A stretch of DNA of 20,188 nucleotides from JBEKVE01 sp049514335 (GTDB lineage: Bacteria > Actinomycetota > Acidimicrobiia > Acidimicrobiales > UBA8190), in the NCBI GenBank assembly GCA_049514335.1, contig JBEKVE010000036.1, positions 1 to 20,188 on the forward strand, written 5' to 3'. The notes under the pieces are model-generated. The model ran no database searches, was not told the origin of the DNA, and saw only the letters and a list, made by a program, of their open reading frames with translations. Of this stretch, positions 1-7,536 are shown one piece after another. How positions within the stretch are numbered: position 1 is the stretch's first letter; each line of letters begins with the position of its first letter. A program made the translations under genes and the position numbers.

Positions 1-1
1 A

Positions 2-928
2 CACAATCGAGCCGTCGCAGGGATCACCGAGTACGCCGGCGGAGGGGAGCTTGCCGTCAACAAGGTGCTGGTCGGGTCGATTCCGGCGACGACCATCCGT
101 GGTCCACTGCTCTTCTCGACGGTCGACGGGCATGCTCCCAGGTCCGACGACCAGATCGGCCTGGGCGCAACGACGATGCGGCAGGTCGGCGCACATCTTG
201 GATCGGTGGTCAGAGTCACGATCAGGAATCACTCGGCGCCCTTTCGTGTCGTGGCGCAGGTCTCCTTCCCGGTGATCGCCGGAGGGATCGTGAGCCTGGG
301 AACGGGCGCGTTGATCACGATCCCCGGCCTGTATCACGCCGCGTGTCCCTCCGGGCCCGAGTTCGCAGTGTGCCGGCAGGAGTTCCAGGAGCACGGCAAC
401 GCCGGGGTCCTGGCGAGCGTCGTACCGGGTCCACGCGGCGAGGCCGTCATCAACCACTATCTGAGCGCCTACTCATCGAGCGCGACGCTCCGCGTCACCC
501 CGACGTCTCTCGTCAACTTCGGCGAGGCCGTCAACTTCCCACTGATCGTGGGCGCCATGCTGGCTGTCTTCGGAGCGGCCACGCTCGTTCATCTCCTGGT
601 GGTGAGCGTCGCCCGCCGCCGACGAGAGATCGGGTTGCTGAAGGTGCTCGGATTCGTGAACGGCCAGGTCGCCTCGGCTGTCGTCTGGCAGTCCGCCACG
701 GTGGCCCTCGTCGGGGTGGTCGTCGGCGTTCCGGTCGGGGTAGCGATCGGTCGGGCGGTCTGGGGGGCCTTCGCCGGCAATCTCGGTGCCGTCCCGGTGT
801 CCGTGGTGCCGCTCGAGCTCCTCGGGGTATTGGTCGCAGGCGTCCTGGCTGCCGCCATCGTCATCGCCGTCGCGCCCGCACTGGTGGCCATGCGCTCTCG
901 GCCGGGTGAGCTCATGCGCTCAGCGTGA
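2..928 (+). CDS. ABC transporter permease, FtsX-like family (C-terminal part)
   Basis: The frame is open from the first bases of the window, so the N-terminus is missing. The visible part begins with a soluble extracytoplasmic portion (to about base 530). Three membrane helices follow, roughly at bases 533-610, 680-760 and 800-890. Between the first and second helix is the cytoplasmic segment RRREIGLLKVLGF, which is characteristic of FtsX/MacB-type permeases; the C-terminus ends in the usual PALVAMRSRPGELMR pattern. Such permeases work with an ATPase partner in lipoprotein, peptide or cell-wall-hydrolase-related mechanotransmission or export. The substrate cannot be deduced, and the partner ATPase gene is not in the window. 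The two cysteines in the extracytoplasmic part (in ACPSGPEFAVCR) may form a disulfide. The family assignment is firm; the specific role is unknown. Confidence 0.88.
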   Translation, partial: HNRAVAGITEYAGGGELAVNKVLVGSIPATTIRGPLLFSTVDGHAPRSDDQIGLGATTMRQVGAHLGSVVRVTIRNHSAPFRVVAQVSFPVIAGGIVSLGTGALITIPGLYHAACPSGPEFAVCRQEFQEHGNAGVLASVVPGPRGEAVINHYLSAYSSSATLRVTPTSLVNFGEAVNFPLIVGAMLAVFGAATLVHLLVVSVARRRREIGLLKVLGFVNGQVASAVVWQSATVALVGVVVGVPVGVAIGRAVWGAFAGNLGAVPVSVVPLELLGVLVAGVLAAAIVIAVAPALVAMRSRPGELMRSA

Positions 929-1107
929 CCGGGGCCGGCCGGATTGTCGGACCAGACGGGCCGTCAGACCGGTCAGGCGATCGAACACCGGTACCTGGCT
1001 TGCCTCACCGTGCCGCCCTACGTGGCGTCGTGTCGCGCACGGAGTGACGTTCAACTGATCGCGCCTACAGACGCCGGGTCATTGGCATCCCGATCGCCGG
1101 CCTCCCG

Positions 1108-1965
1108 TCACCGTCCCCGTCCCGGCAGCAGGGTGCGCGCCTCGGCGTCAAGGACGACGTCCTCCACGGCCAGGTTCTCCTCGAGGTGGACGGGGGAGGA
1201 GGTCCCCGAGATGAGAAGCACAAAGGGGCTCTGGTCGAGGAGCCACGCCTGGGCCACCTGCGCGGGGGTGACGCCGAGGTGAGCCGCGGCAGCCCGCACG
1301 TTGGGTGCGTTCAGAACGGGGCGGTCGGCGGCGAAGGCGGAGCCGAGGGGGAAGAACGGCACGAAGGGGACGCCGTCGGTCGTGCAGCTGTCGAGGAGGG
1401 GCTGGTGCGTCCGGTCGACGATGTTGTAGGCGTTCTGCACGCACGCCACCTCACCTCGTCTCCGGGCAGCGTCGTACTCGTCCACCTCGACGTTGCTCAG
1501 GCCGACCCCGCCGATCAGACCTTCGGCCTGCATGGCGAACATGGCGTCGAGCTGCTCGGCCAGGGGCACGTCAGTTTCGGGGTGGCGCCGCAGGTTGACC
1601 ACCGGGATCCGGTCGAGCACGAGGGTGCGCAGGTTCGCCTCCACCCCGGCGCGCAACTCCCCGGGTGTCTGCGCACCCAGCCAGCCGCCGCGGTCGTCGC
1701 GGGCGGCTCCGACCTTGGACACGATGACCAGGTCGTCGGGGTAGGGGTGCAGAGCAGCGTGGATGAGCTCGTTGGCCACCACCGGCCCGTAGAACTGGGC
1801 CGTATCGATGTGGTTGACGCCGGCGTCCACCACCCGGCGCAGTACGGCCACGGCCTGGTCGCGGTCGGCGGGCGGGCCGAAGACGCCCGCCCCGGGCAGC
1901 TGCATGGCGCCGAAGCCCACGCGTCGGACGGGGACACCGGCGAGTACGACGGGATCGAGTGGCAT
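1108..1965 (-). CDS. Aldo/keto reductase
   Basis: NADPH-dependent oxidoreductase of the aldo/keto reductase superfamily, an (alpha/beta)8 barrel acting in the cytoplasm on carbonyl substrates that cannot be specified. From the ATG at 1965 the protein has 285 residues, normal for the family. The catalytic tetrad is visible: Asp54 and Tyr59 in HIDTAQFYG, Lys84 in VIVSKVG, and His128 in VNLRRHPE. The C-terminal part has the cofactor-binding pattern LLISGTSSPVHLEEN. The frame extends upstream to a GTG at 2040, which would add 25 residues (a low-complexity extension). I prefer the ATG because AKR proteins begin a few residues before the first beta strand; neither start has a strong ribosome binding site. 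The gene is divergent from the polyphosphate kinase gene and convergent with the FtsX-like permease. It resembles the 'oxidoreductase' AKRs common in actinobacteria. Confidence 0.87.
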   Translation of the reverse strand: MPLDPVVLAGVPVRRVGFGAMQLPGAGVFGPPADRDQAVAVLRRVVDAGVNHIDTAQFYGPVVANELIHAALHPYPDDLVIVSKVGAARDDRGGWLGAQTPGELRAGVEANLRTLVLDRIPVVNLRRHPETDVPLAEQLDAMFAMQAEGLIGGVGLSNVEVDEYDAARRRGEVACVQNAYNIVDRTHQPLLDSCTTDGVPFVPFFPLGSAFAADRPVLNAPNVRAAAAHLGVTPAQVAQAWLLDQSPFVLLISGTSSPVHLEENLAVEDVVLDAEARTLLPGRGR

Positions 1966-2049
1966 GGCACCGTCGAATCTAGCGGTGCTGTCGGCAAACC
2001 CAGTTGGGGGCTCCTGCTCCCAGGTGCCGATCTGCGCCACTGCCGGCTT

Positions 2050-2101
2050 CCGCCCACCGAGGAGGGCGCCCCTCGATGCGATCGACGGTGCCGGTGGGCG
2101 G
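2050..2101. promoter_or_regulatory. Nested inverted repeats in the divergent promoter region
   Basis: A perfect 10-bp inverted repeat (CCGCCCACCG at 2050-2059 against CGGTGGGCGG at 2092-2101) encloses two smaller ones: GAGGG/CCCTC at 2062-2074 and TCGAT-GCG-ATCGA at 2073-2085. It lies between the aldo/keto reductase (-) and PPK2 (+) genes, where both promoters must be. It could be an operator, or a structured leader of the PPK2 transcript. Only the symmetry is seen; a function is inferred. Confidence 0.4.
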
Positions 2102-2155
2102 TGTGCCCCCGCAGCCGGTCAGCGTGGTACGGCTCCATGGGGGCAAGATGGACCT

Positions 2156-2950
2156 ATGGCCAACAACGACGTCTTTGACAAAGCGCTCTCTCACCTCCAA
2201 GAGGAACTGGTGAGGATGCAGCAATGGGTCCGCGACGAAGGCAAGCGGGTGGTCATCGTCGTCGAAGGTCGTGACGCGGCGGGAAAGGGAGGTGTGATCA
2301 AGCGCATCACCGAGTACCTGAATCCTCGCTGGTGCCGGATCGCCGCTCTCCCGGTCCCGAGCGACCGTGAGAAGACCGAGTGGTACTTTCAGCGTTACAT
2401 CGCCCACCTCCCCGCCGGGGGGGAGATCGTCCTGTTCGACCGCAGTTGGTACAACCGGGCAGGGGTCGAGCGAGTGATGGGTCTGTGCAGCGACGAGGAG
2501 TACCACCGCTTCCTCCGGCAGTGTCCCGCCTTCGAGCGGATGCTCATCGACGACGGCATCATCTTGATCAAGTACTGGTTCTCTGTGAGCGACGACGAGC
2601 AAGAGCGGAGATTCAGGGAGCGCCTCAACGCCCCGGTGAAGCGGTGGAAGCTGAGCGAGATGGACATCGAGGGTCGCAACCGCTGGGTCGAGTATTCCAA
2701 GGCCAAGGACGAGATGTTCGCCCACTGCGACCTGCCGGATTCGCCCTGGTACGAAGTTGAGGCCGACGACAAGAAGCGAGCGCGCCTCAATTGCATCGCC
2801 CATCTCCTCTCGGTGATCCCCTACCAGGCTCGCAAGCCACCGAAGGTCAAGCTGCCACCGCGTCCGCCGGTCGGCACCTACAAACGACCGCCCCGCGATC
2901 GATACCGCCATGTTCCGGACTACGCGGCGACGATTGCCTCTCCGACCTGA
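2156..2950 (+). CDS. ppk2: Polyphosphate kinase 2 (PPK2 family)
   Basis: Transfers phosphate between inorganic polyphosphate and nucleotides; members of this family usually favour making GTP or ATP from polyphosphate in stress and stationary phase. The protein has 264 residues, typical for a one-domain PPK2. Visible motifs are Walker A GRDAAGKGG (residues 38-46), Walker B IVLFDRSWYNR (91-101), and the lid-region arginines around RRFRERLNAPVKRWKLS. The ATG at 2156 was chosen because conserved sequence begins soon after it; upstream in-frame sequence is an Arg/Pro-rich shadow. A G-rich stretch at 2138-2143 may serve as ribosome binding site. The gene is divergent from an aldo/keto reductase. 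A run of seven Gs (2417-2423) sits inside the codons just before Walker B. The subclass (ADP-, GDP- or AMP-using) cannot be fixed by eye, although the single-domain layout resembles class I. Confidence 0.95.
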   Translation: MANNDVFDKALSHLQEELVRMQQWVRDEGKRVVIVVEGRDAAGKGGVIKRITEYLNPRWCRIAALPVPSDREKTEWYFQRYIAHLPAGGEIVLFDRSWYNRAGVERVMGLCSDEEYHRFLRQCPAFERMLIDDGIILIKYWFSVSDDEQERRFRERLNAPVKRWKLSEMDIEGRNRWVEYSKAKDEMFAHCDLPDSPWYEVEADDKKRARLNCIAHLLSVIPYQARKPPKVKLPPRPPVGTYKRPPRDRYRHVPDYAATIASPT

Positions 2951-2951
2951 T

Positions 2952-2980
2952 CCCGACCGTCCGGCCCGTGAGGAGTCGGG
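2952..2980 (+). terminator. Possible hairpin terminator after ppk2
   Basis: CCCGAC at 2952-2957 pairs with GTCGGG at 2975-2980 (6 bp, 17-nt loop), starting one base after the ppk2 stop codon. There is no T-run, so if it terminates it is of the U-less type common in actinobacteria, or it is just a GC-rich hairpin. ppk2 converges on the tRNA-Ala gene here. Confidence 0.25.
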
Positions 2981-3068
2981 CGCCGATGTGCGCCGAGCGG
3001 CGTCGAAGCCGGCGAGGGCAGGGCATGGCACCAGTCTGTCGCTCGCTCCTGCTCGAGCGGGACTTCCG

Positions 3069-3140
3069 TGGAGGTGATGGGGATCGAACCCACGACTTCC
3101 TGCTTGCAAAGCAGGCGCTCTACCACTGAGCTACACCCCC
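3069..3140 (-). tRNA. tRNA-Ala (anticodon TGC)
   Basis: A complete 72-nt cloverleaf can be drawn on the minus strand. The acceptor stem is GGGGGTG (3140-3134) with CACCTCC (3076-3070), one G-T pair, and discriminator A at 3069. The D arm is GCTC-AGTGGTA-GAGC. The anticodon stem CCTGC/GCAGG encloses the loop TTTGCAA, giving anticodon TGC. The T arm has TTCGATC in its loop. The 3' CCA is not encoded. It lies 136 bp downstream of the GH92 mannosidase gene on the same strand and converges with ppk2. A weak CGCTC/GAGCG hairpin lies just beyond its 3' end. Confidence 0.97.
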
Positions 3141-3276
3141 TCGCTGTCAACGTCGCCCTGATCGTTGCAGTCACGCATCCCTGCAAAGCGGGTGCACGCT
3201 CCAGCTGTGCGACGTCCCCGAGCATGTGCCTTCGGGCTGAACACTCTACCGTCGAAGTGGGTGCCGGTTGGCTTCG

Positions 3277-6000
3277 TCACGGCGTCGTCACCTGCACGGT
3301 GATGGAGGGGATGCGCACCGAGCTCCCCGGTACCGAGAACCGGAATTGCACGTCTCGTGTCCCTGCCGCAGACGCCGTGAGCTGCAGTGTGGTGTCGGCC
3401 CGGGGGTACGTGCCGGCGGTTGCGGCGGGCAGGACGAGCTGCCCGGACGAGGGGGTGAGGCTGACACCGTCGCCCGACGCGCTCCACAGCACCGTCGTCG
3501 GGCCGGCCACATCGGACTGGAGCCCGAGCGTGACCGCGGTCGGTGCCCCAACGGCGGCCGGTACGACGCCGGTGGGGGAGGTGTACGCCACGGCCGGGGC
3601 GGCGGACTCGGAATACGAGGGCGGCGCCGAACCGGGAGCGGCTCCCCAGGCGGTGTCCGGCGCGGATCCCAGGGTGAAGCTGATCGTCCCGCCGGTGTGC
3701 AGGATGCTGGCGGGGAGCCACGGCTGGTCGAGCGGAGCCGGTGCCGCCGCGCCCGTCGTCACCTCGGCGGAGGTGACGTATGTCGCCGGCGCGCCCACGG
3801 CCTGCACGGTGAGCTCCTTGCCCCCCGCCAGGTGGATGGTGCTGCTCGGGAACAGAGGGCTGGCGGTGACGAGATTGGCCGTCCCCGGGGTGAGCGGATA
3901 GAGGCCGAGCGCCGCCCATACGTACCATGACGCCATGGCGCCCAGGTCGTCGTTCCCCGGCTCGCCGGCGGGGGTGAGCGTGTAGAGGCTGTCGGCGATG
4001 GAGCGCACCACCTGTTGTGTCCGCCAGGGTGCACCCGAGTAGTCGAACTCCCAGGGCGTCCCGAGACTGGGCTCGTTTCCGGCCCAGTCGTAGGCGAGGA
4101 AGGGACCGGCGTTCAGCTGGGTGAAGAGCTGATCGAGGTTCGCGGTGGCCGCACTGTCGCCGCCCATCAGGGCGAAGAGGTCGCCGAGGTTCTGGGGGAC
4201 GCTCCAGGTGTACTGGATGGCGTTTCCCTCCTCGAAGCCGTTCTGGGCCTGGTTCTCGGCCCGCAGGGCGGCGGTGGGGGGCGGGAACGCCGGTCCGGAC
4301 GGGAAGCTCCCCGCCGCCAGCCGCGCCTGGACGTATCCGGTGGCGGGGTTGAACAGGTTCTGCCAGTTCTGGGCTCGGGCCATCATGGTCCGGTAGTCGG
4401 ACTGGTCCCCCTCGTACGCGGCCATCTGGGCGACGGCGAAGTCGTCGATGGCGTACTCGAGGGTCTCGGAGCCCCCCACGGTCGCCCCCATGGCCTGGTC
4501 CTCCGCGCCCTGGCGCACGAACCCGGACGCCTCGTACTCGGGAAGGCCCTGACGCTCCTGGACGTAGTCGGGCCCGGTCCCGGGGCGATCGGCTCCCTTG
4601 AGCATGGCCTTGAGCGCGGCCGAGGCGTCGAACCCTCTCACCCCGAACGCGTACGCACTGGCCAGGATCGGATCGGCGGAGTCCCCGTCCATGGACCCCG
4701 AGTCGTAGTTGGCCAGCTCCCACTTGGGCAACCATCCGCTCTGTGCGGCGTCGTTGACGAGTGACTGCATCATGTCGGACACGCGCTGGGGGGCGATCAT
4801 CGCTAAGAGGGGGATCTCGGAGCGGTAGATGTCCCACTCCGAGAAGTTCGTGTACTGCACGTGGTGCCCGGCATTGTGGACGCGCCCGTCGGCCCCCTCG
4901 TACTCGCCGTTGTCGTCGCTGAACACGCTCGGATCGAGCAGGCAGTGGTACAGCGCGGTGTAGAAGATCTGCTGCTGCGCTCGGCTGCCACCCTGAACGT
5001 CGATCCGGTCGAGCATGGTGTTCCACGACCGGGTCGCCTGCTGCTGCACCCCGTCGAGGCTCCAGCCGGGGTCCTCTGCCTTCAGGTTCGCAGCAGCGTC
5101 GGCCGCGCTGACGTAGGACACACCCACCTTCATGGTCACCGAGCGCGAGTGGGCGGTGCCGAAGGTGACCCAACCTCCGCACGCGGTGACGTAGGAGCCC
5201 GAACAGGCCGACGATCCCGGGTGCGAGCGCCCGTGCTCCCAGATGCCGTGGCTTTCGAAGGGGCGGTTGAACTCGGCCACGAAGTGCAGGGTGTAGGAGC
5301 CGAAGGAGTCACAGAAGTAGCCCGTCGTGACCGAACCGGTGACCTCGTTGGTGCCGTGGATCTGCACGGCTGACGAATGAACACCGTTGGCACTGCCGCT
5401 CACCTTGAACAGGACGTTGGCGGACCGCGTCGAGGGGTAGGTGATCTCACCGATGCCGGTGCGCGTGGTCGTCGCCAGCTGCACGTCCATGGACGGCGAC
5501 CCCAGGCGAACCTGGTACCGGCCTGGCGACGCCGATTCGTCGTCGTGCGAGAAGGGCTCCACGACGTGGGCCGGATCGCCGGGCATCGCCCCCGTGGTGG
5601 GGAGGATGGGGAGGTCTCCGAAGACCGGGCACCCCGCTCCGGAGAGGTGGGTAAGGCTGAACCCCGAGATCTTGTCGTCGGCGAAGTCGTACCCGCCTCC
5701 CTGCTCACGGCCGGGTGTCGTGTCGGGGCTCCACTGGATCATCCCGAACGGGACGTCGGCGCCCGGGAAGGTTCCGACCTCTCCCGCCGTCACCGGGTTG
5801 ACCCCGGTTCCGACGACGGGGTCCACGAGTGAGGTGAGGGTGCTCTGCGCCGGTGTGTCGGTGCCTCCGCCGGCGCCAGGCGGGTCGGCGGCCGCCGGGC
5901 GCCCCCACGCTGTCGTGGCGATCAGCATTCCTGCCAGCACGACGCCTGTGCGCCACGGGGACTGCCGGGTGAGGGGTTCCCTGGGCCGCATCCTCGCCAC
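3277..6000 (-). CDS. Secreted GH92 family alpha-mannosidase
   Basis: Glycoside hydrolase family 92 enzymes are calcium-dependent exo-alpha-mannosidases, mostly alpha-1,2-specific, acting on mannan or high-mannose glycans. This 907-residue protein begins with an export signal (basic start, hydrophobic VVLAGMLIATTAW, cut near AAAD, about residue 38). The N-terminal beta-sandwich carries GTFPGADVPFGMIQWSPD. The helical-barrel domain has the conserved EGNAIQYTWSVPQ (about 591) and WEFDYSGAPWRTQQVVR, then GNDDLGAMASWYVW (about 682-695) with the Asp pair expected to act as general base. The EGN glutamate is the likely acid. The last ~150 residues, Ser/Thr/Ala/Pro-rich and Ig-like, exceed the usual GH92 length. 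The GTG at 6000 gives the longest plausible start; an ATG at 5991 also fits the signal peptide. The gene lies 78 bp downstream of the small membrane protein on the same strand and may be cotranscribed with it. Confidence 0.95.
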   Translation of the reverse strand: MARMRPREPLTRQSPWRTGVVLAGMLIATTAWGRPAAADPPGAGGGTDTPAQSTLTSLVDPVVGTGVNPVTAGEVGTFPGADVPFGMIQWSPDTTPGREQGGGYDFADDKISGFSLTHLSGAGCPVFGDLPILPTTGAMPGDPAHVVEPFSHDDESASPGRYQVRLGSPSMDVQLATTTRTGIGEITYPSTRSANVLFKVSGSANGVHSSAVQIHGTNEVTGSVTTGYFCDSFGSYTLHFVAEFNRPFESHGIWEHGRSHPGSSACSGSYVTACGGWVTFGTAHSRSVTMKVGVSYVSAADAAANLKAEDPGWSLDGVQQQATRSWNTMLDRIDVQGGSRAQQQIFYTALYHCLLDPSVFSDDNGEYEGADGRVHNAGHHVQYTNFSEWDIYRSEIPLLAMIAPQRVSDMMQSLVNDAAQSGWLPKWELANYDSGSMDGDSADPILASAYAFGVRGFDASAALKAMLKGADRPGTGPDYVQERQGLPEYEASGFVRQGAEDQAMGATVGGSETLEYAIDDFAVAQMAAYEGDQSDYRTMMARAQNWQNLFNPATGYVQARLAAGSFPSGPAFPPPTAALRAENQAQNGFEEGNAIQYTWSVPQNLGDLFALMGGDSAATANLDQLFTQLNAGPFLAYDWAGNEPSLGTPWEFDYSGAPWRTQQVVRSIADSLYTLTPAGEPGNDDLGAMASWYVWAALGLYPLTPGTANLVTASPLFPSSTIHLAGGKELTVQAVGAPATYVTSAEVTTGAAAPAPLDQPWLPASILHTGGTISFTLGSAPDTAWGAAPGSAPPSYSESAAPAVAYTSPTGVVPAAVGAPTAVTLGLQSDVAGPTTVLWSASGDGVSLTPSSGQLVLPAATAGTYPRADTTLQLTASAAGTRDVQFRFSVPGSSVRIPSITVQVTTP

Positions 6001-6078
6001 GGACGGGTCATGCTACCCAGCTTCGTGCGGGCCGGCCGGGGCACCTGCCGACGGAGGGATCTCCGACGGGCGGCGCGC

Positions 6079-6312
6079 TCAGCCGTGGGTGTGCGTGGCG
6101 AGGATCAGGAGGTCCCACAAGGCCATGCCCGTGGTCCCGGTGATGAGGAGCCGGACGATCCATGCCGTCACCCGCGCCCCGCTGTTCGCTCGGGCGGGGC
6201 CGGGCCGGGTGACGCCCATGGACCGGACTCGGATCGTCTCGGCCCCGAGGTACGCCACCGCCGTCGAAGCGTGGGGCCGACCTCCGTGCGGATGCGTCGC
6301 CATCTCACTCAT
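6079..6312 (-). CDS. Small membrane protein, translationally coupled
   Basis: A 77-residue product with one convincing hydrophobic segment near the C-terminus (within VTAWIVRLLITGTTGMALWD, continuing LLILATH). The N-terminal half is polar, Arg- and His-containing. I do not recognise the family. Two features make it more than a chance frame. Its ATG at 6312 overlaps the upstream 10-TM gene by eight bases in the arrangement ATGAGTGA, the stop of one being inside the start of the other. A GAGGG lies 9 nt before that ATG. It sits between the 10-TM protein and the GH92 mannosidase on the same strand, so the three may form one transcript. It could be a subunit or regulator of the 10-TM protein; that is inference. 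A long minus-strand frame also passes here but has no protein-like composition. Confidence 0.5.
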   Translation of the reverse strand: MSEMATHPHGGRPHASTAVAYLGAETIRVRSMGVTRPGPARANSGARVTAWIVRLLITGTTGMALWDLLILATHTHG

Positions 6313-7381
6313 GGCGTCTGGCCCTCGTCGTGTTCGGCGCCGAGCGCCACAACCGCGATGTCCCGGCGAAGTGCAGACCGTGCCCATCGACGCGGGCGCC
6401 CCCGATCACTCGCCTGGTGGCCGCCCACAACGCGGCTCCCTGTCGGAGCAGGACCAGAACCACGAGTGCGGTCGCCATCCACCAATCCACCGACGTGATC
6501 GAGCGGCCCAGCTGCACCTCGAGGGCGATGGCGGAGAGCGCGGCCAGCATGACGACGTAGGGCGCCGCGATCGACAGGGAGGTGGCCCCGGTGGTGGACT
6601 CCGGCACCACCACCTGGGTCCGCGCCGCGGACGCGCCGACGGCGATGCTCAGGTACGCCACGATCCACCCGACGTCGATGAGGCTCCCGGTCGCGTACCG
6701 ACCTTTCTCGACGAGGAAGGCGTACCCGCTGTCCGAAGCGGCCATCACCAGGAGCCCGCCGAGCACGAAGTACAGGTCGGGGCGACTTACCGACCGCAAG
6801 CTCCGCAGGATGAGCGCGACCAGGACGACCAGCACCACGTCCCCGAAGGGATACGCCACCGTGACGATCCCGCTCAAGGTGGTCATGTTGCTGTGCCGCC
6901 ACAGGGGACCGAGGACCGCGGTCCACGAGAAGACCAGGGCGGCGGTGGCAACCACCACCCCGTCGAGCACTGCCCGCGTGCTCCCCTTCCTGCCGCCCTG
7001 GTGCAGCGACGGATGACAGAGGAAGGCGGCCACGGCCAGCGGGATGGCACCGAGGTAGCCGACGTCCGCCCACGACGTGGGAGGGACCGATTCCCCGAGC
7101 ACCAAGTCGTAGATGGCCCAGATGAGCTCGGCGACGGTCCACGCCGCGCACGCGGTGCCCATGAGCATCCAGAAGCGTCGCTCGGGCCCGTGCCGGCCCG
7201 CTGCCCACCAGCACGCAGCTGTGGCCAGCGCCGCGCTCAATGCGGTGACGATGTCGTCGAAGTAGCGAGTGGCGGTGCCGCCGCCGATGTGGAGCCCGAT
7301 CCACAGCAGTGACAGCGCGCCGAGACCACCGGCGGCGAGTACCGTCGACCGCTGCACCCGACGTGGCCTCCCGATGACCAT
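6305..7381 (-). CDS. 10-TM membrane protein resembling the sensor region of actinobacterial GGDEF proteins, without output domain
   Basis: A 358-residue integral membrane protein with about ten hydrophobic helices. It has the spaced motifs seen in N-terminal membrane domains of actinobacterial diguanylate cyclases: SWADVGYLGAIPLAV after helix 3, AYPFGDVVLVVLVALI, ADS-type ASDSGYAFLVEKGRYATGS, DVGWIVAYLSIAVGASAA, and the terminal LVLLRQGAALWAATRR where the signalling helix normally leads into GGDEF. Here the protein ends about 35 residues after that helix and no GGDEF or EAL motif follows in any nearby frame. It may sense a membrane-soluble or periplasmic signal and work through another protein, perhaps the coupled small protein downstream. 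The ATG at 7381 is preceded by a DosR-like box at 7415-7434 but no clear ribosome binding site. The membrane assignment is firm; the link to GGDEF sensors is by pattern recall. Confidence 0.82.
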   Translation of the reverse strand: MVIGRPRRVQRSTVLAAGGLGALSLLWIGLHIGGGTATRYFDDIVTALSAALATAACWWAAGRHGPERRFWMLMGTACAAWTVAELIWAIYDLVLGESVPPTSWADVGYLGAIPLAVAAFLCHPSLHQGGRKGSTRAVLDGVVVATAALVFSWTAVLGPLWRHSNMTTLSGIVTVAYPFGDVVLVVLVALILRSLRSVSRPDLYFVLGGLLVMAASDSGYAFLVEKGRYATGSLIDVGWIVAYLSIAVGASAARTQVVVPESTTGATSLSIAAPYVVMLAALSAIALEVQLGRSITSVDWWMATALVVLVLLRQGAALWAATRRVIGGARVDGHGLHFAGTSRLWRSAPNTTRARRHE

Positions 7382-7414
7382 GGTTCTGGCATCGGCCCGG
7401 CGTTGGGGGCCGGA

Positions 7415-7434
7415 TTAGGGCCGAAAGTCCCAAC
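7415..7434 (-). promoter_or_regulatory. DosR/DevR-like binding site
   Basis: On the minus strand this reads GGTTGGGACTTTCGGCCCTAA, with the core GGGACTTTCGGCCC at 7418-7431. This closely fits the mycobacterial DosR consensus as I recall it (GGGACTwwaGTCCC with flanking TTs and sAA); one core position differs (G instead of T in the right half). It lies 36 nt upstream of the start codon of the 10-TM membrane protein and 105 nt upstream of the divergent TTG-start gene, so it could govern either. No DosR-like regulator gene is in the window. Confidence 0.5.
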
Positions 7435-7536
7435 CCTCCCCGGGCCGGAGCGGATCGGCCCCTGCCACCAGCGGTTATCCCGATGCAGCGGTTCATGGCA
7501 CGGGGGGTACCGACGCCCGGGACTCCGTCGTAGCAT

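Noticed and set aside
1186..2178. A 330-codon open frame on +
   Set aside because: Antisense of the aldo/keto reductase, whose catalytic motifs are clear.
3069..3140. tRNA gene as an integration site for a mobile element
   Set aside because: No integrase, no repeated tRNA 3' fragment and no foreign-looking genes are seen nearby.
3141..3150. TTGACA on the minus strand next to the tRNA as a -35 box
   Set aside because: It ends only 4 nt from the mature tRNA 5' end, too close to be its promoter -35.
3131..5182. A 683-codon open frame on the minus strand
   Set aside because: Out-of-frame shadow of the GH92 gene and overlaps the tRNA region.
5441..7312. A 623-codon open frame on + across the GH92 and 10-TM genes
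   Set aside because: It is antisense to two well-supported genes; composition is Arg/Pro/His-rich with no domain motifs, as expected for a GC-rich shadow.
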